Positions 8,861 through 17,176 of a DNA stretch of 64,000 bases are shown here, one piece after another. A program made the translations under genes and the position numbers. Every line of letters begins with the position of its first letter. Position 1 is the stretch's first letter. The notes below the pieces were generated by a model. That model was not told the origin of the DNA and made no database searches. It was given only the letters and a program-made list of their open reading frames with translations. Location of the stretch: positions 1 to 64,000 of the forward strand of contig CALDMO010000017.1 in assembly GCA_937915375.1 (NCBI GenBank), given 5' to 3'. This DNA is from an uncultured Marvinbryantia sp. GTDB lineage: Bacteria; Bacillota; Clostridia; Lachnospirales; Lachnospiraceae.

Positions 8861-10153
8861 ATGGCAGAAATCAGACCATTTCGCGGCATCTGTCCGCGGT
8901 CAGATTTGACAGAACGGATTGCAGCGCTCCCCTACGATGTATACAGCCGGCAGGAGGCAAAGGCAGAGGTATTACGAGAGCCGCTCAGTTTTCTGAGAAT
9001 CGACCGGGCAGAGACGCAGTTTGACGATAGTGTTGACGCTTACGCGCCTCAGGTTTATCAAAAGGCGCATGACCTGTTGTGGGAGATGATCGCGGACGGC
9101 AGCTACGTGCAGGATGAGAGCGCATATTATTATGTTTATGAACTGACAGCGGACGGACACAGTCAGACAGGCCTGGTCGCTGTTTCTTCGGTAGATGATT
9201 ATTTAAACGATGTGATTTTAAAGCATGAAAATACGAAAGCCGATAAGGAGACAGATCGTATCCGCCATGTGGATGCCTGTGATGTGCAGACAGGACCGAT
9301 CTTTTTGGCATATCGTAGAAACGAGACAGTGCATATCTGTATAGAAGAGTCGAAGGAGACAAAGCCTTTTTTTGATTTTACGGCGCCGGACGGCGTGCGT
9401 CACCGTGGTTGGAAGATTACATCGCCGGAAAGAATTCATATGATTACGGAAACTTTTGCAAAGGAGATTCCGAAAACATACATTGCGGATGGTCATCACC
9501 GGGCAGCTTCGGCAGTACGCGTGGCACAGATGCGAAGAGAAGCGGCTGCAAAGAGAAAAGAGGATGGTAAAAAACAGGAATACGACTATTTTCTTTCTGT
9601 ACTTTTTGAACAGGAAGAATTGCGCATTATGGCGTATGACCGCGTGATCGAGGATCTGAGCGGGCTGACGCCGCAGGAGCTTCTGGTGCATGTGTCTGAG
9701 AAATGTGAGATTCGTGAAAATACAGTACCGGATCATATCTGTGAGGACGGTATCTGCCATATGGTGATGGCAAATAAACCGTTTCATCCGAAAGAAAAAG
9801 GGCAGGTAGGGATGTATCTGGATAAAAAATGGTATTGTCTGCGTTTTAAGGAGACGGCAGTCGGAGATCCTCCGGCAGACAGCCTTGATGTTGCGGTGCT
9901 GCAGCGGGAAATTCTCGAACCATTTCTGGGCATTGACGATCCGAAGAAAAGTGAGCGGATTACTTATGTTGGCGGTCGCAGTGATGAAGAACTGGAAAAA
10001 AGAGTGGATCAGACCGGCGGTGTTGTATTTGTGATGTATCCAACATCAATGGAGGAACTGTTTGCGGTAGCCGACGAACATCTGCTGATGCCGCCAAAGT
10101 CTACCCGGTTTGAACCAAAGCTTTGCAGTGGCTTGTTTCTTCATGCGTTGTGA
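8861..10153 (+). CDS. DUF1015 family protein
   Basis: Soluble protein of 430 aa starting at ATG 8861 after GGGAGG. It has the DUF1015 hallmarks: the N-terminal IRPFRGICP, LPYDVYSRQEA, an internal KHENTKADKETDR segment, IADGHHRAA, and a C-terminal ITYVGGRSDEELEKRVD region. The family's biochemical role is not established to my knowledge. Genes of this family are often next to serA or serC, as here, which suggests a link to serine or phospho-sugar metabolism; that is inference from context. The His pair in DGHHRAA could be catalytic or metal-binding. Confidence 0.9.
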   Translation: MAEIRPFRGICPRSDLTERIAALPYDVYSRQEAKAEVLREPLSFLRIDRAETQFDDSVDAYAPQVYQKAHDLLWEMIADGSYVQDESAYYYVYELTADGHSQTGLVAVSSVDDYLNDVILKHENTKADKETDRIRHVDACDVQTGPIFLAYRRNETVHICIEESKETKPFFDFTAPDGVRHRGWKITSPERIHMITETFAKEIPKTYIADGHHRAASAVRVAQMRREAAAKRKEDGKKQEYDYFLSVLFEQEELRIMAYDRVIEDLSGLTPQELLVHVSEKCEIRENTVPDHICEDGICHMVMANKPFHPKEKGQVGMYLDKKWYCLRFKETAVGDPPADSLDVAVLQREILEPFLGIDDPKKSERITYVGGRSDEELEKRVDQTGGVVFVMYPTSMEELFAVADEHLLMPPKSTRFEPKLCSGLFLHAL

Positions 10154-10231
10154 TAAAAATATTAGAATTCAAAGATGCCTGATCCTGGCATCCTGTAAAA
10201 TACTATATTATGATAATTGCGGAGGTGTATT

Positions 10232-12592
10232 ATGGCAGAAGACAAACTGTATGACTTGATGGATTGGGCAGAGATTGAAGCGTTGGTATATTCAGAGGAA
10301 GACCAGCCTCACAATATTCTTGGACCGCATATAACAGATGACGGTATTCTGATTCAGGCGTTTATTCCGTCAGCGAGCCGGATCATTGTGAAGATCACTG
10401 GTAAAAAAGAATCATACGAGATGACGATGGAAGATGAAGCGGGCTTTTATGCGGTGCTGATTCCGGGGAAAAAGATACCAAAGTATACGCTGGATGTAGT
10501 TTTTGACAACGGTACATCATTGGAGTATATTGATCCATATGCGTTTGAACCAATCTTAACGCCGCAGGAAACGGCAAAGTTCAATGCAGGTATCTGTTAT
10601 GATGTTTATGAGAAACTTGGCGCGCATCCGATGACGGTAAATGGTGTGGATGGCGTACACTTTGCTGTTTGGGCACCAAATGCGATGCGTGTCAGCGTAG
10701 TGGGAGATTTTAACCTCTGGGACGGCAGAAGACTGCCGATGCGCCGCCTTTGGGACAGTGGGATTTTTGAATTATTTATTCCGGGAATCGGTGTTGGTGA
10801 GATCTATAAATATGAGATTAAGGCAAAGGGCGGTCTTACATTTTTAAAATCCGATCCGTATGCCAATGCGGCAGAGATGCGTCCGAATAATGCTTCTGTT
10901 GTTGCGGATCTGCGCGGATTTCGATGGACAGATGCAGCTTGGATGAAAGCCAGAAAAGCAGCTGATTTCAAAAAGAGTCCGATGGCGGTTTATGAAATGC
11001 ATCTTGGGTCCTGGAGAAAACCGGAGGAGAAAGAATTTTATAATTATCGGGAAATTGCTCCGATGCTGGCAGATTATGTAGAAGAGATGGGCTATACGCA
11101 TGTGGAACTTCTGCCAGTGATGGAACATCCGTTTGACGGTTCCTGGGGTTATCAGGTGACCGGTTATTACGCGCCGACCGCGCGATATGGCACGCCGGAA
11201 GATTTTATGTATTTTATGGATTACATGCACGGAAGAGGGATTGGAGTAATCCTTGACTGGGTACCGGCACATTTTCCACGCGATACATTTGGACTTTCCT
11301 GTTTTGACGGGACATGCCTTTATGAGCATCAGGATCCGCGCCAGGGCAGTCATCCGCACTGGGGAACCCTGATCTATAATTACGGCAGACCGGAGGTCAG
11401 CAATTTTTTGATTGCGAACGCATTGTTCTGGGCAGAGAAATATCATGCGGACGGTATCCGTATGGATGCGGTTGCTTCGATGCTGTATCTGGACTATGGT
11501 AAAAACGACGGTGAGTGGGTAGCGAATATTTATGGCGGAAACGAAAACCTGGAAGCGCTTGAGATGCTCAAGCATTTGAATTCTGTCTTTAAGAAACGCG
11601 GAGACGGCGCGCTGCTGATTGCAGAAGAATCTACCGCATGGCCGAAGATCACCGGTGATCTGGATGATGGAGGCGTTGGTTTTGACTTGAAATGGAACAT
11701 GGGCTGGATGAACGATTTTATCGGATATATGTCGATGGATCCGCTGTTCCGCGGCGCAAACCATGGCGGCCTGACTTTCAGTATGATTTATGCGTACAGC
11801 GAAAACTTTATTCTGACACTTTCTCATGACGAGGTGGTACACGGAAAATGTTCTCTGATCAATAAAATGCCGGGAGATCTTGCTCAGAAATTTGCGAATC
11901 TGCGTGCGGCATATGGCTATATGATGGCTCATCCGGGCAAAAAGCTGCTCTTTATGGGGCAGGAGTTCGCACAGTACAAAGAATGGAATGAGGCAGAAGG
12001 ACTGGAATGGAGCGATCTTGACAACGAGCCGAATCTGCAGATGCAGAAATATTATAAAGCGCTGCTGGCATTTTACAGAACACATCCGGCATTGTATGAA
12101 AAAGACTATGATCCGGAAGGCTTTGAGTGGATTAATGCAATCTCTGCCAATGAAAATATGCTGGTATTTTTAAGAAAAGCAAAGAAAAAAGAGGATACGC
12201 TTCTGGTAGTATGTAATTTCTCACCGCTTGTTTATGAAAGCCACAAGATTGGCGTGCCGTATCCTGGCAAATATAAAGAAATCTTCAACAGTGATCGGAC
12301 GGAATTCGGCGGCAGCGGAAATGTAAATCCGCGTGTGAAACAGTCGAAGAAGGACGAATGCGACGACAGAAACGATTCCATTACCATTAAGGTTCCGCCT
12401 ATGGGAATTTCTATATTTTCGTATGCAAAAGCAGAACCGAAAGCAGCAAGCAATAAGGCCGCGAAAAAGACGAAAGCGGAAAAGGAACCGAAAAAAACAG
12501 AGAAACCGGCAAAAACAGCCGTAAAATCAAAAAAGAAGCCATCTCTGAAGGAACAATTGATGAAAAAGATAGAGATGGAAGAGGATAAATAA
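10232..12592 (+). CDS. glgB: 1,4-alpha-glucan branching enzyme with a lysine-rich tail
   Basis: GH13 enzyme that adds alpha-1,6 branches to glycogen. The start is ATG 10232 after GGAGGTG; 786 aa. Order: two N-terminal beta-sandwich (CBM48-like) regions, the catalytic barrel with DWVPAHFP, nucleophile Asp in DGIRMDAVAS, acid/base Glu in IAEEST, LSHDEVVHGK, then a C-terminal all-beta domain. All catalytic residues are present. Unusual is a tail of about 55 residues rich in Lys, Ala and Glu after the last beta strand, not part of the normal enzyme. No other glg synthesis genes are adjacent; a metal-sensing repressor gene follows after 3 bases. Confidence 0.95.
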   Translation: MAEDKLYDLMDWAEIEALVYSEEDQPHNILGPHITDDGILIQAFIPSASRIIVKITGKKESYEMTMEDEAGFYAVLIPGKKIPKYTLDVVFDNGTSLEYIDPYAFEPILTPQETAKFNAGICYDVYEKLGAHPMTVNGVDGVHFAVWAPNAMRVSVVGDFNLWDGRRLPMRRLWDSGIFELFIPGIGVGEIYKYEIKAKGGLTFLKSDPYANAAEMRPNNASVVADLRGFRWTDAAWMKARKAADFKKSPMAVYEMHLGSWRKPEEKEFYNYREIAPMLADYVEEMGYTHVELLPVMEHPFDGSWGYQVTGYYAPTARYGTPEDFMYFMDYMHGRGIGVILDWVPAHFPRDTFGLSCFDGTCLYEHQDPRQGSHPHWGTLIYNYGRPEVSNFLIANALFWAEKYHADGIRMDAVASMLYLDYGKNDGEWVANIYGGNENLEALEMLKHLNSVFKKRGDGALLIAEESTAWPKITGDLDDGGVGFDLKWNMGWMNDFIGYMSMDPLFRGANHGGLTFSMIYAYSENFILTLSHDEVVHGKCSLINKMPGDLAQKFANLRAAYGYMMAHPGKKLLFMGQEFAQYKEWNEAEGLEWSDLDNEPNLQMQKYYKALLAFYRTHPALYEKDYDPEGFEWINAISANENMLVFLRKAKKKEDTLLVVCNFSPLVYESHKIGVPYPGKYKEIFNSDRTEFGGSGNVNPRVKQSKKDECDDRNDSITIKVPPMGISIFSYAKAEPKAASNKAAKKTKAEKEPKKTEKPAKTAVKSKKKPSLKEQLMKKIEMEEDK

Positions 12593-12595
12593 AAC

Positions 12596-13006
12596 ATGAA
12601 TAGAAAACCCGAACAGACAGCCGAAGTACACAGCCATATTCTTGCCGACGGAACTGTGATTGAACATAGACATGAACATACGCATGGACACGTTACACAG
12701 GACGACCATGCACACAGTCATGGACATAGCCATACACATACGCATGATCCGAAGCATGTGAAAGCTGTTGTCAATCGACTGTCGCGGGCAATCGGTCATC
12801 TGGAATCTATCAAACGAATGGTTGAGGAAGGGAGAGACTGTAGTGAAGTGCTGATTCAGCTCTCTGCCGTGAAAGCAGCTTTGAATAATACCGGAAAAGT
12901 GATTTTACAGGATCATATTCAGCATTGTCTGGTGGATGCGGTGGAGACCGGAGATCTGGAGGCGATTTCTGAGTTGAATAAGGCTATAGACAGATTTATT
13001 AAGTAA
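12596..13006 (+). CDS. CsoR/RcnR-family metal-sensing repressor with His-rich N-terminus
   Basis: 136 aa. Residues from about 55 on match the DUF156 all-helical regulators: NRLSRAIGHLESIKRMV, then Cys82, His107 and Cys111 in the positions of the CsoR metal ligands (Cys, then His-x3-Cys). In front is a 54-residue segment containing 15 histidines arranged as HxH repeats. Family members repress copper, nickel, cobalt or sulfur-stress genes in the absence of ligand; which ligand applies here is unknown. The ATG lies 3 bases after glgB and is probably translationally coupled to it. No efflux or uptake gene is adjacent. Confidence 0.88.
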   Translation: MNRKPEQTAEVHSHILADGTVIEHRHEHTHGHVTQDDHAHSHGHSHTHTHDPKHVKAVVNRLSRAIGHLESIKRMVEEGRDCSEVLIQLSAVKAALNNTGKVILQDHIQHCLVDAVETGDLEAISELNKAIDRFIK

Positions 13007-13069
13007 CTGTGGATTTACAGTGACGGTCTGAAAATTGTACAAAATTTATTGTAGATATTGATTTTATAC

Positions 13070-13097
13070 AAAAAAAGAATGTGCTGAGGCACATTCT
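13070..13097 (-). terminator. terminator of the tRNA-Thr transcript
   Basis: Read on the minus strand, a 9-base perfect stem (13097-13089 with 13084-13076) and a 4-base loop are followed by seven T. It lies downstream of the tRNA and converges with the regulator gene. Confidence 0.75.
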
Positions 13098-13109
13098 GCG
13101 AAACGTTGT

Positions 13110-13145
13110 TATGACATAGGAGAGTTTTCACTTTCCTATGTCATA
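13110..13145. repeat. 12-base perfect inverted repeat downstream of tRNA-Thr
   Basis: TATGACATAGGA (13110-13121) is exactly inverted at 13134-13145 around a 12-base loop. It has no T-run on either strand, so it is not a standard terminator. It lies between the tRNA 3' end and the tRNA terminator and could be a processing hairpin, or a plus-strand element after the regulator gene. Confidence 0.6.
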
Positions 13146-13161
13146 AAATATAAAATAAAAA

Positions 13162-13234
13162 AGCTCCTGGCCGGATTCGAACCGGCGACCTACGCATTAC
13201 GAATGCGGCGCTCTACCAGCTGAGCTACAGAAGC
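13162..13234 (-). tRNA. tRNA-Thr, anticodon CGT
   Basis: The reverse complement folds into a complete 73-nt cloverleaf. The acceptor arm GCTTCTG pairs with CAGGAGC (one G-T), the D arm is GCTC/GAGC, the anticodon loop is TTCGTAA with anticodon CGT (decodes ACG), and the T arm GCCGG/CCGGC encloses TTCGAAT. The top pair of the anticodon stem (C27-T43) is mismatched. The 3' CCA is not encoded. It is the only minus-strand gene before the DUF1292 gene. Confidence 0.96.
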
Positions 13235-13323
13235 TTATGTGTCTTTCACACAACCGATATTATACACAATCTTTTTCTAAAATGCAAGCATATTTTTTAT
13301 TTAATTAAGAGAAAATTCTGCTC

Positions 13324-13390
13324 TTGATTATCCGTGCGTTTTCGATTAAGATAGAGAAAGATTTTGACAGATATCATCAGGCGATATCTG
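13324..13390 (+). promoter_or_regulatory. gltX promoter and leader hairpin
   Basis: TTGATT (13324-13329), 17 bases, TAAGAT (13347-13352). Downstream, CAGATATC (13368-13375) is perfectly inverted as GATATCTG (13383-13390) with a 7-base loop, 29 bases before the gltX ATG. A TTGACA at 13364-13369 has no -10 partner. No T-box specifier or antiterminator is seen. The role of the hairpin is unknown. Confidence 0.45.
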
Positions 13391-13419
13391 CGGAAATATA
13401 GAAGAGGAGAAATGAAGAA

Positions 13420-14877
13420 ATGAGTAAAGTAAGAACACGTTTTGCGCCGAGTCCGACTGGCAGAATGCATGTTGGAAATCTGCGCACGGCTTTGTATGCG
13501 TACCTGATCGCCAAACATGAGGAAGGAGATTTTCTGCTTCGTATTGAGGATACCGATCAGGAGCGCTTTGTGGAAGGTGCGTTAGAGATTATTTACCGCA
13601 CATTGGAGCATGCGGGATTGAAGCATGACGAGGGTCCGGATAAAGAAAAAGGATACGGTCCATATGTGCAGAGCGAGCGTCAGGCACAGGGTATTTATTT
13701 GGAATACGCCAAAAAACTGATTGAAAAAGGCGAGGCGTATTACTGCTTCTGCGACAAAGAACGTCTAGAATCCTTAAAGCAGGAGATCGCCGGAAAAGAA
13801 ATCGTTGTTTATGACAAGCATTGTTTGTCTCTTTCTCAAGAAGAAATTCAGGCAAAGTTGGACGCGGGCGTGCCGTATGTGATTCGTCAGAATGTTCCCA
13901 AAGAAGGGACGACGAAATTTGAGGATGATATTTATGGAACGATCGAAGTACCGAATGCAGAGCTGGACGATATGATTTTGATCAAATCGGATGGTTATCC
14001 GACCTATAATTTTGCAAACGTGGTGGATGATCATCTGATGGAAATTTCACATGTGGTACGCGGAAATGAATATCTTTCCTCTGCGCCGAAATATAACCGG
14101 CTTTATCATGCGTTCGGCTGGGAAGTGCCGGTATATGTGCATTGTCCGCTTATCACAGATGAAAATCATAAAAAACTGAGCAAGCGAAGCGGACATTCCT
14201 CATATGAGGACCTGTTGGAGCAGGGCTTTTTATCTGAAGCAATCGTAAACTATGTAGCGCTTTTGGGCTGGTGTCCGTCCGATAACCGTGAGATTTTTTC
14301 GCTGGAAGAACTGGTGGAAGCATTTGATTATCATCATATGAGTAAATCACCAGCTGTCTTTGATATTGGAAAACTCAAATGGATGAACGGTGAGTATATG
14401 AAAGCGATGGAGTTTGATCGTTTTTATGAGATGGCAGAGCCATATATCAAAGAAGTAATTAAAAAAGATCTCGATTTGAAAAAGATCGCGGAGATGGTCA
14501 AGACCAGAATCGAGGTATTCCCGGATATTGCCGGTTTGATTGACTTTTTTGAGGAAGTGCCGGAGTATGAAACCACTATGTATACACATAAAAAAATGAA
14601 GACAACGGAAGAATCTGCATTGGCAGTATTAAAAGAAATTCTTCCGGTGTTGGATGCACAGCAGGATTACAGCAATGATGCGCTTTATGAATTGTTGGTT
14701 CAGTTTGCGAAGGAACACGAATATAAAAATGGTTATGTGATGTGGCCAATCCGTACCGCGGTTTCCGGCAAGCAGATGACTCCGGCCGGAGCAACGGAAA
14801 TTATGGAAGTACTTGGACATGATGAGACAATCCTCCGCCTGAATGCGGCAATTGAGAAGCTTGAGGCAGCAAAATAA
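13420..14877 (+). CDS. gltX: glutamyl-tRNA synthetase
   Basis: Class I synthetase charging tRNA-Glu. 485 aa, with GAGGAG before the ATG. HIGH-type motif in PSPTGRMHVGNLRTALY, KLSKRSG (KMSKS-type) near residue 253, and a helical C-terminal anticodon-binding domain. Whether it also charges tRNA-Gln cannot be told from the sequence. The downstream helicase gene starts 2 bases after its stop. Confidence 0.96.
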   Translation: MSKVRTRFAPSPTGRMHVGNLRTALYAYLIAKHEEGDFLLRIEDTDQERFVEGALEIIYRTLEHAGLKHDEGPDKEKGYGPYVQSERQAQGIYLEYAKKLIEKGEAYYCFCDKERLESLKQEIAGKEIVVYDKHCLSLSQEEIQAKLDAGVPYVIRQNVPKEGTTKFEDDIYGTIEVPNAELDDMILIKSDGYPTYNFANVVDDHLMEISHVVRGNEYLSSAPKYNRLYHAFGWEVPVYVHCPLITDENHKKLSKRSGHSSYEDLLEQGFLSEAIVNYVALLGWCPSDNREIFSLEELVEAFDYHHMSKSPAVFDIGKLKWMNGEYMKAMEFDRFYEMAEPYIKEVIKKDLDLKKIAEMVKTRIEVFPDIAGLIDFFEEVPEYETTMYTHKKMKTTEESALAVLKEILPVLDAQQDYSNDALYELLVQFAKEHEYKNGYVMWPIRTAVSGKQMTPAGATEIMEVLGHDETILRLNAAIEKLEAAK

Positions 14878-14879
14878 AG

Positions 14880-16715
14880 ATGGCTTTATCAGATGCACAG
14901 AAAAAAGCAGTGACACATAAGGAGGGGCCCGCCATTGTGCTGGCGGGCCCCGGTTCTGGAAAGACAACCGTGATCACGGAGCGGACGAATTATCTGATAA
15001 AGAACTGCGGTATCCAACCAATTCATATTCTGGTCGTCACTTTTTCCAAAGCAGCGGCCCAGCAGATGAAACAGCGTTTTCTGCGACTGAGCGGCGACAC
15101 ATCTACTCTTGTCCGATTCGGAACATTTCATTCTGTTTTCTATGAAATTTTAAAGCATGCTTATCATATTACGGCAGATAATATCGCAGGAGAAGAGACC
15201 GTTTACCGATTTTTAAGAGAGATTGTGTCTTCTATGGATCTGGAAGTTGAAGATGAGATGGATTTCCTGCGTGATCTTGTGCAGGAAATCAGCCAGGTGA
15301 AAACGGAGCAGATCCCTTTGGCCCATTATTATGCTAAAACGGCGCCGGAAGAGGCATTTCGAAAAATTTATCAGGCCTTTGAGCGAAAGATGGAAGCGGA
15401 GCGTCTGCTTGATTATGATGATCTGATGGTCTGGACCTGGCAGCTTTTTAAGGAACGAAAGGATATTTTGGATGGCTGGCGGAATCGCTGGCAATATATT
15501 CTTGTGGATGAATTTCAGGATATTAATCGTCTCCAGTATGAGGTAATCAAAATGCTGGCGGCGCCAAAAAACAATTTCTTTATTGTTGGAGATGACGATC
15601 AGTCAATCTATCGGTTTCGTGGAGCAAAGCCGGAAATTATGCTGAATTTTCCGAAGGAATATCCAGGATGCGCACAGATCCTGCTTGATAAAAATTTTCG
15701 TTGTCCTGGAAATGTGATGGATTATGCGGCAAAGGTGATTGAAAGGAATACAGTACGTTTTCCAAAAGAGATCCAAAAAGTAAAAGAGGATGGAGCGGCA
15801 GTAGAAACGCTCCTGTTTGCAAACCCACAGCAGGAAAGTCTTGGCATTATCAAAAAGATTCAGGATTATGCGCAGAAAGGGTATAGCTATCGCGAGATAG
15901 CGGTGCTGTACCGTAACAATACGGATGCCGGTCAGCTTTCGCAAAAGCTGCTTGAATACAATATTCCGTTTGCAATGAAGGATGCGCTGCCGAATCTGTT
16001 TGAACACTGGATTGCCAGACATATTCGAGCGTATTTAAAATGTGCGATGGGAAGTCGGGCGCGTCAGGATTTTCTGCAGATCATTAATCGTCCCAAGCGC
16101 TATATTGGGCGGGAATGTCTGGATACGTCGCTGGTCGATTTGGAACGGCTGCGCTGTTATTATGACGATAAATACTGGGTGGTACAGCGTATTGATAAAC
16201 TGGAGAGTGATCTTCGGGCTATTGGTCGTATGGATCCGTATACGGCGGTTAATTATATCCGACACGGCATTGGTTATGAATCTTATTTGGAAGAGTATGC
16301 CGATTATCGGAAGATCCGTTGTGAGGATCTTTTTGAAGTGTTGGATCGATTGGCGGAGAGCGCAAAGAATTACCAGACGCATGGACAATGGCTGGAGTAT
16401 ATGGATGAGTACACGGAAATGCTGAAAACGCAGGCAAAGTCTGTCAAAAGAGAAGATGACGCCCTGACGCTTATGACCATGCACAGTGCAAAAGGACTGG
16501 AATTTAAGATTGTGTTTCTTATTGATGTGAATGACGGCATTATCCCTTATAAAAAGGCGCTGATGCAAAGTGATGTGGAAGAGGAACGCCGCATGTTTTA
16601 TGTGGGGCTGACACGGGCCTCTGAGCGGCTTCATATCTGTTCCTTAAAAGAAAAATACGGCAAGAGCTTAAAGCCCTCGCCGTTTCTGGTACGTAATACC
16701 GGGAAGAAATATTAA
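14880..16715 (+). CDS. UvrD/PcrA-like ATP-dependent DNA helicase
   Basis: Superfamily 1 3'-5' helicase, 611 aa. Motifs: Walker A AGPGSGKTT near residue 22, motif Ia VVTFSKAAAQQM, motif II DEFQDINRLQ, motif III GDDDQSIYRFRGA, motif V TMHSAKGLEFK, motif VI FYVGLTRA. It is about 100 residues shorter than PcrA and ends soon after motif VI, so the C-terminal Tudor-like region of PcrA is missing. It may be a second, accessory UvrD homologue rather than PcrA itself. It follows gltX by 2 bases, and its stop overlaps the stop of the convergent DUF1292 gene. Confidence 0.9.
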   Translation: MALSDAQKKAVTHKEGPAIVLAGPGSGKTTVITERTNYLIKNCGIQPIHILVVTFSKAAAQQMKQRFLRLSGDTSTLVRFGTFHSVFYEILKHAYHITADNIAGEETVYRFLREIVSSMDLEVEDEMDFLRDLVQEISQVKTEQIPLAHYYAKTAPEEAFRKIYQAFERKMEAERLLDYDDLMVWTWQLFKERKDILDGWRNRWQYILVDEFQDINRLQYEVIKMLAAPKNNFFIVGDDDQSIYRFRGAKPEIMLNFPKEYPGCAQILLDKNFRCPGNVMDYAAKVIERNTVRFPKEIQKVKEDGAAVETLLFANPQQESLGIIKKIQDYAQKGYSYREIAVLYRNNTDAGQLSQKLLEYNIPFAMKDALPNLFEHWIARHIRAYLKCAMGSRARQDFLQIINRPKRYIGRECLDTSLVDLERLRCYYDDKYWVVQRIDKLESDLRAIGRMDPYTAVNYIRHGIGYESYLEEYADYRKIRCEDLFEVLDRLAESAKNYQTHGQWLEYMDEYTEMLKTQAKSVKREDDALTLMTMHSAKGLEFKIVFLIDVNDGIIPYKKALMQSDVEEERRMFYVGLTRASERLHICSLKEKYGKSLKPSPFLVRNTGKKY

Positions 16716-17047
16716 TCTTCCATTTCCTCAAATTCCTGTTCGTCTAACAGCTCGTCGAATGCGTCTGCAGCAAGCTCATATTCGTCGTCATCCTCGATGT
16801 TTTCCAGAGTTGGATTACCGTCCACTTCTTTATAGCGGTACAGGAAGACTTCGCCGTCCTCATTTTCGCCGTTCTCATCGAGCGGGAGAAGTGCGATATA
16901 CTGATTTTCACCTGCCGGGAAAATAGTCAGGATTGCGCATTCAATCACTTCGTCATTATCAAGCGTCAGTGTAACTGTAGCCTGATCACAGTCGCTTCCG
17001 CAGGAAGAACAGTCTCCGCTGCATTTTGCATCAAAATTTTCACTCAT
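16712..17047 (-). CDS. DUF1292 family acidic protein
   Basis: 111 aa from ATG at 17047 (GTGAGG upstream on the minus strand). Residues 10-20 hold four cysteines in CSGDCSSCGSDC, possibly a metal site. The middle is the DUF1292 beta-rich core (VTLTLDNDEVIECAI, IALLPLD, FLYRYKE), and the C-terminal third is strongly acidic. No function is established for the family. The gene is convergent with the helicase; stop codons share bases 16712-16715. Confidence 0.88.
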   Translation of the reverse strand: MSENFDAKCSGDCSSCGSDCDQATVTLTLDNDEVIECAILTIFPAGENQYIALLPLDENGENEDGEVFLYRYKEVDGNPTLENIEDDDEYELAADAFDELLDEQEFEEMED

Positions 17048-17086
17048 TAGAATTACCTCACTTTTCATTTTTGCTTGATTATCAAC

Positions 17087-17115
17087 ACTGTATCAAAAAC
17101 AGATGGTAATTGCAA
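17087..17115 (-). promoter_or_regulatory. promoter of the DUF1292 gene
   Basis: On the minus strand TTGCAA (17115-17110), 17 bases, TACAGT (17092-17087). Because TTGCAA is palindromic it could also serve as a -35 for the plus strand, but no good plus-strand -10 follows. Confidence 0.5.
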
Positions 17116-17176
17116 GCAGTTTTGAAAAACTTAATAGAATTGTCCGAAAAGGCAGGTGCCTTTGGGAAGGAGCGTA

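Noticed and set aside
10174..10192. Possible terminator between the DUF1015 gene and glgB
   Set aside because: The 6-base stem (GATGCC/GGCATC) has no T-run; too weak to call.
10844..12085. Long open frame opposite glgB (over 400 codons)
   Set aside because: Entirely antisense to a well-conserved enzyme; no ribosome binding site and His/Ile/Arg-rich nonsense composition.
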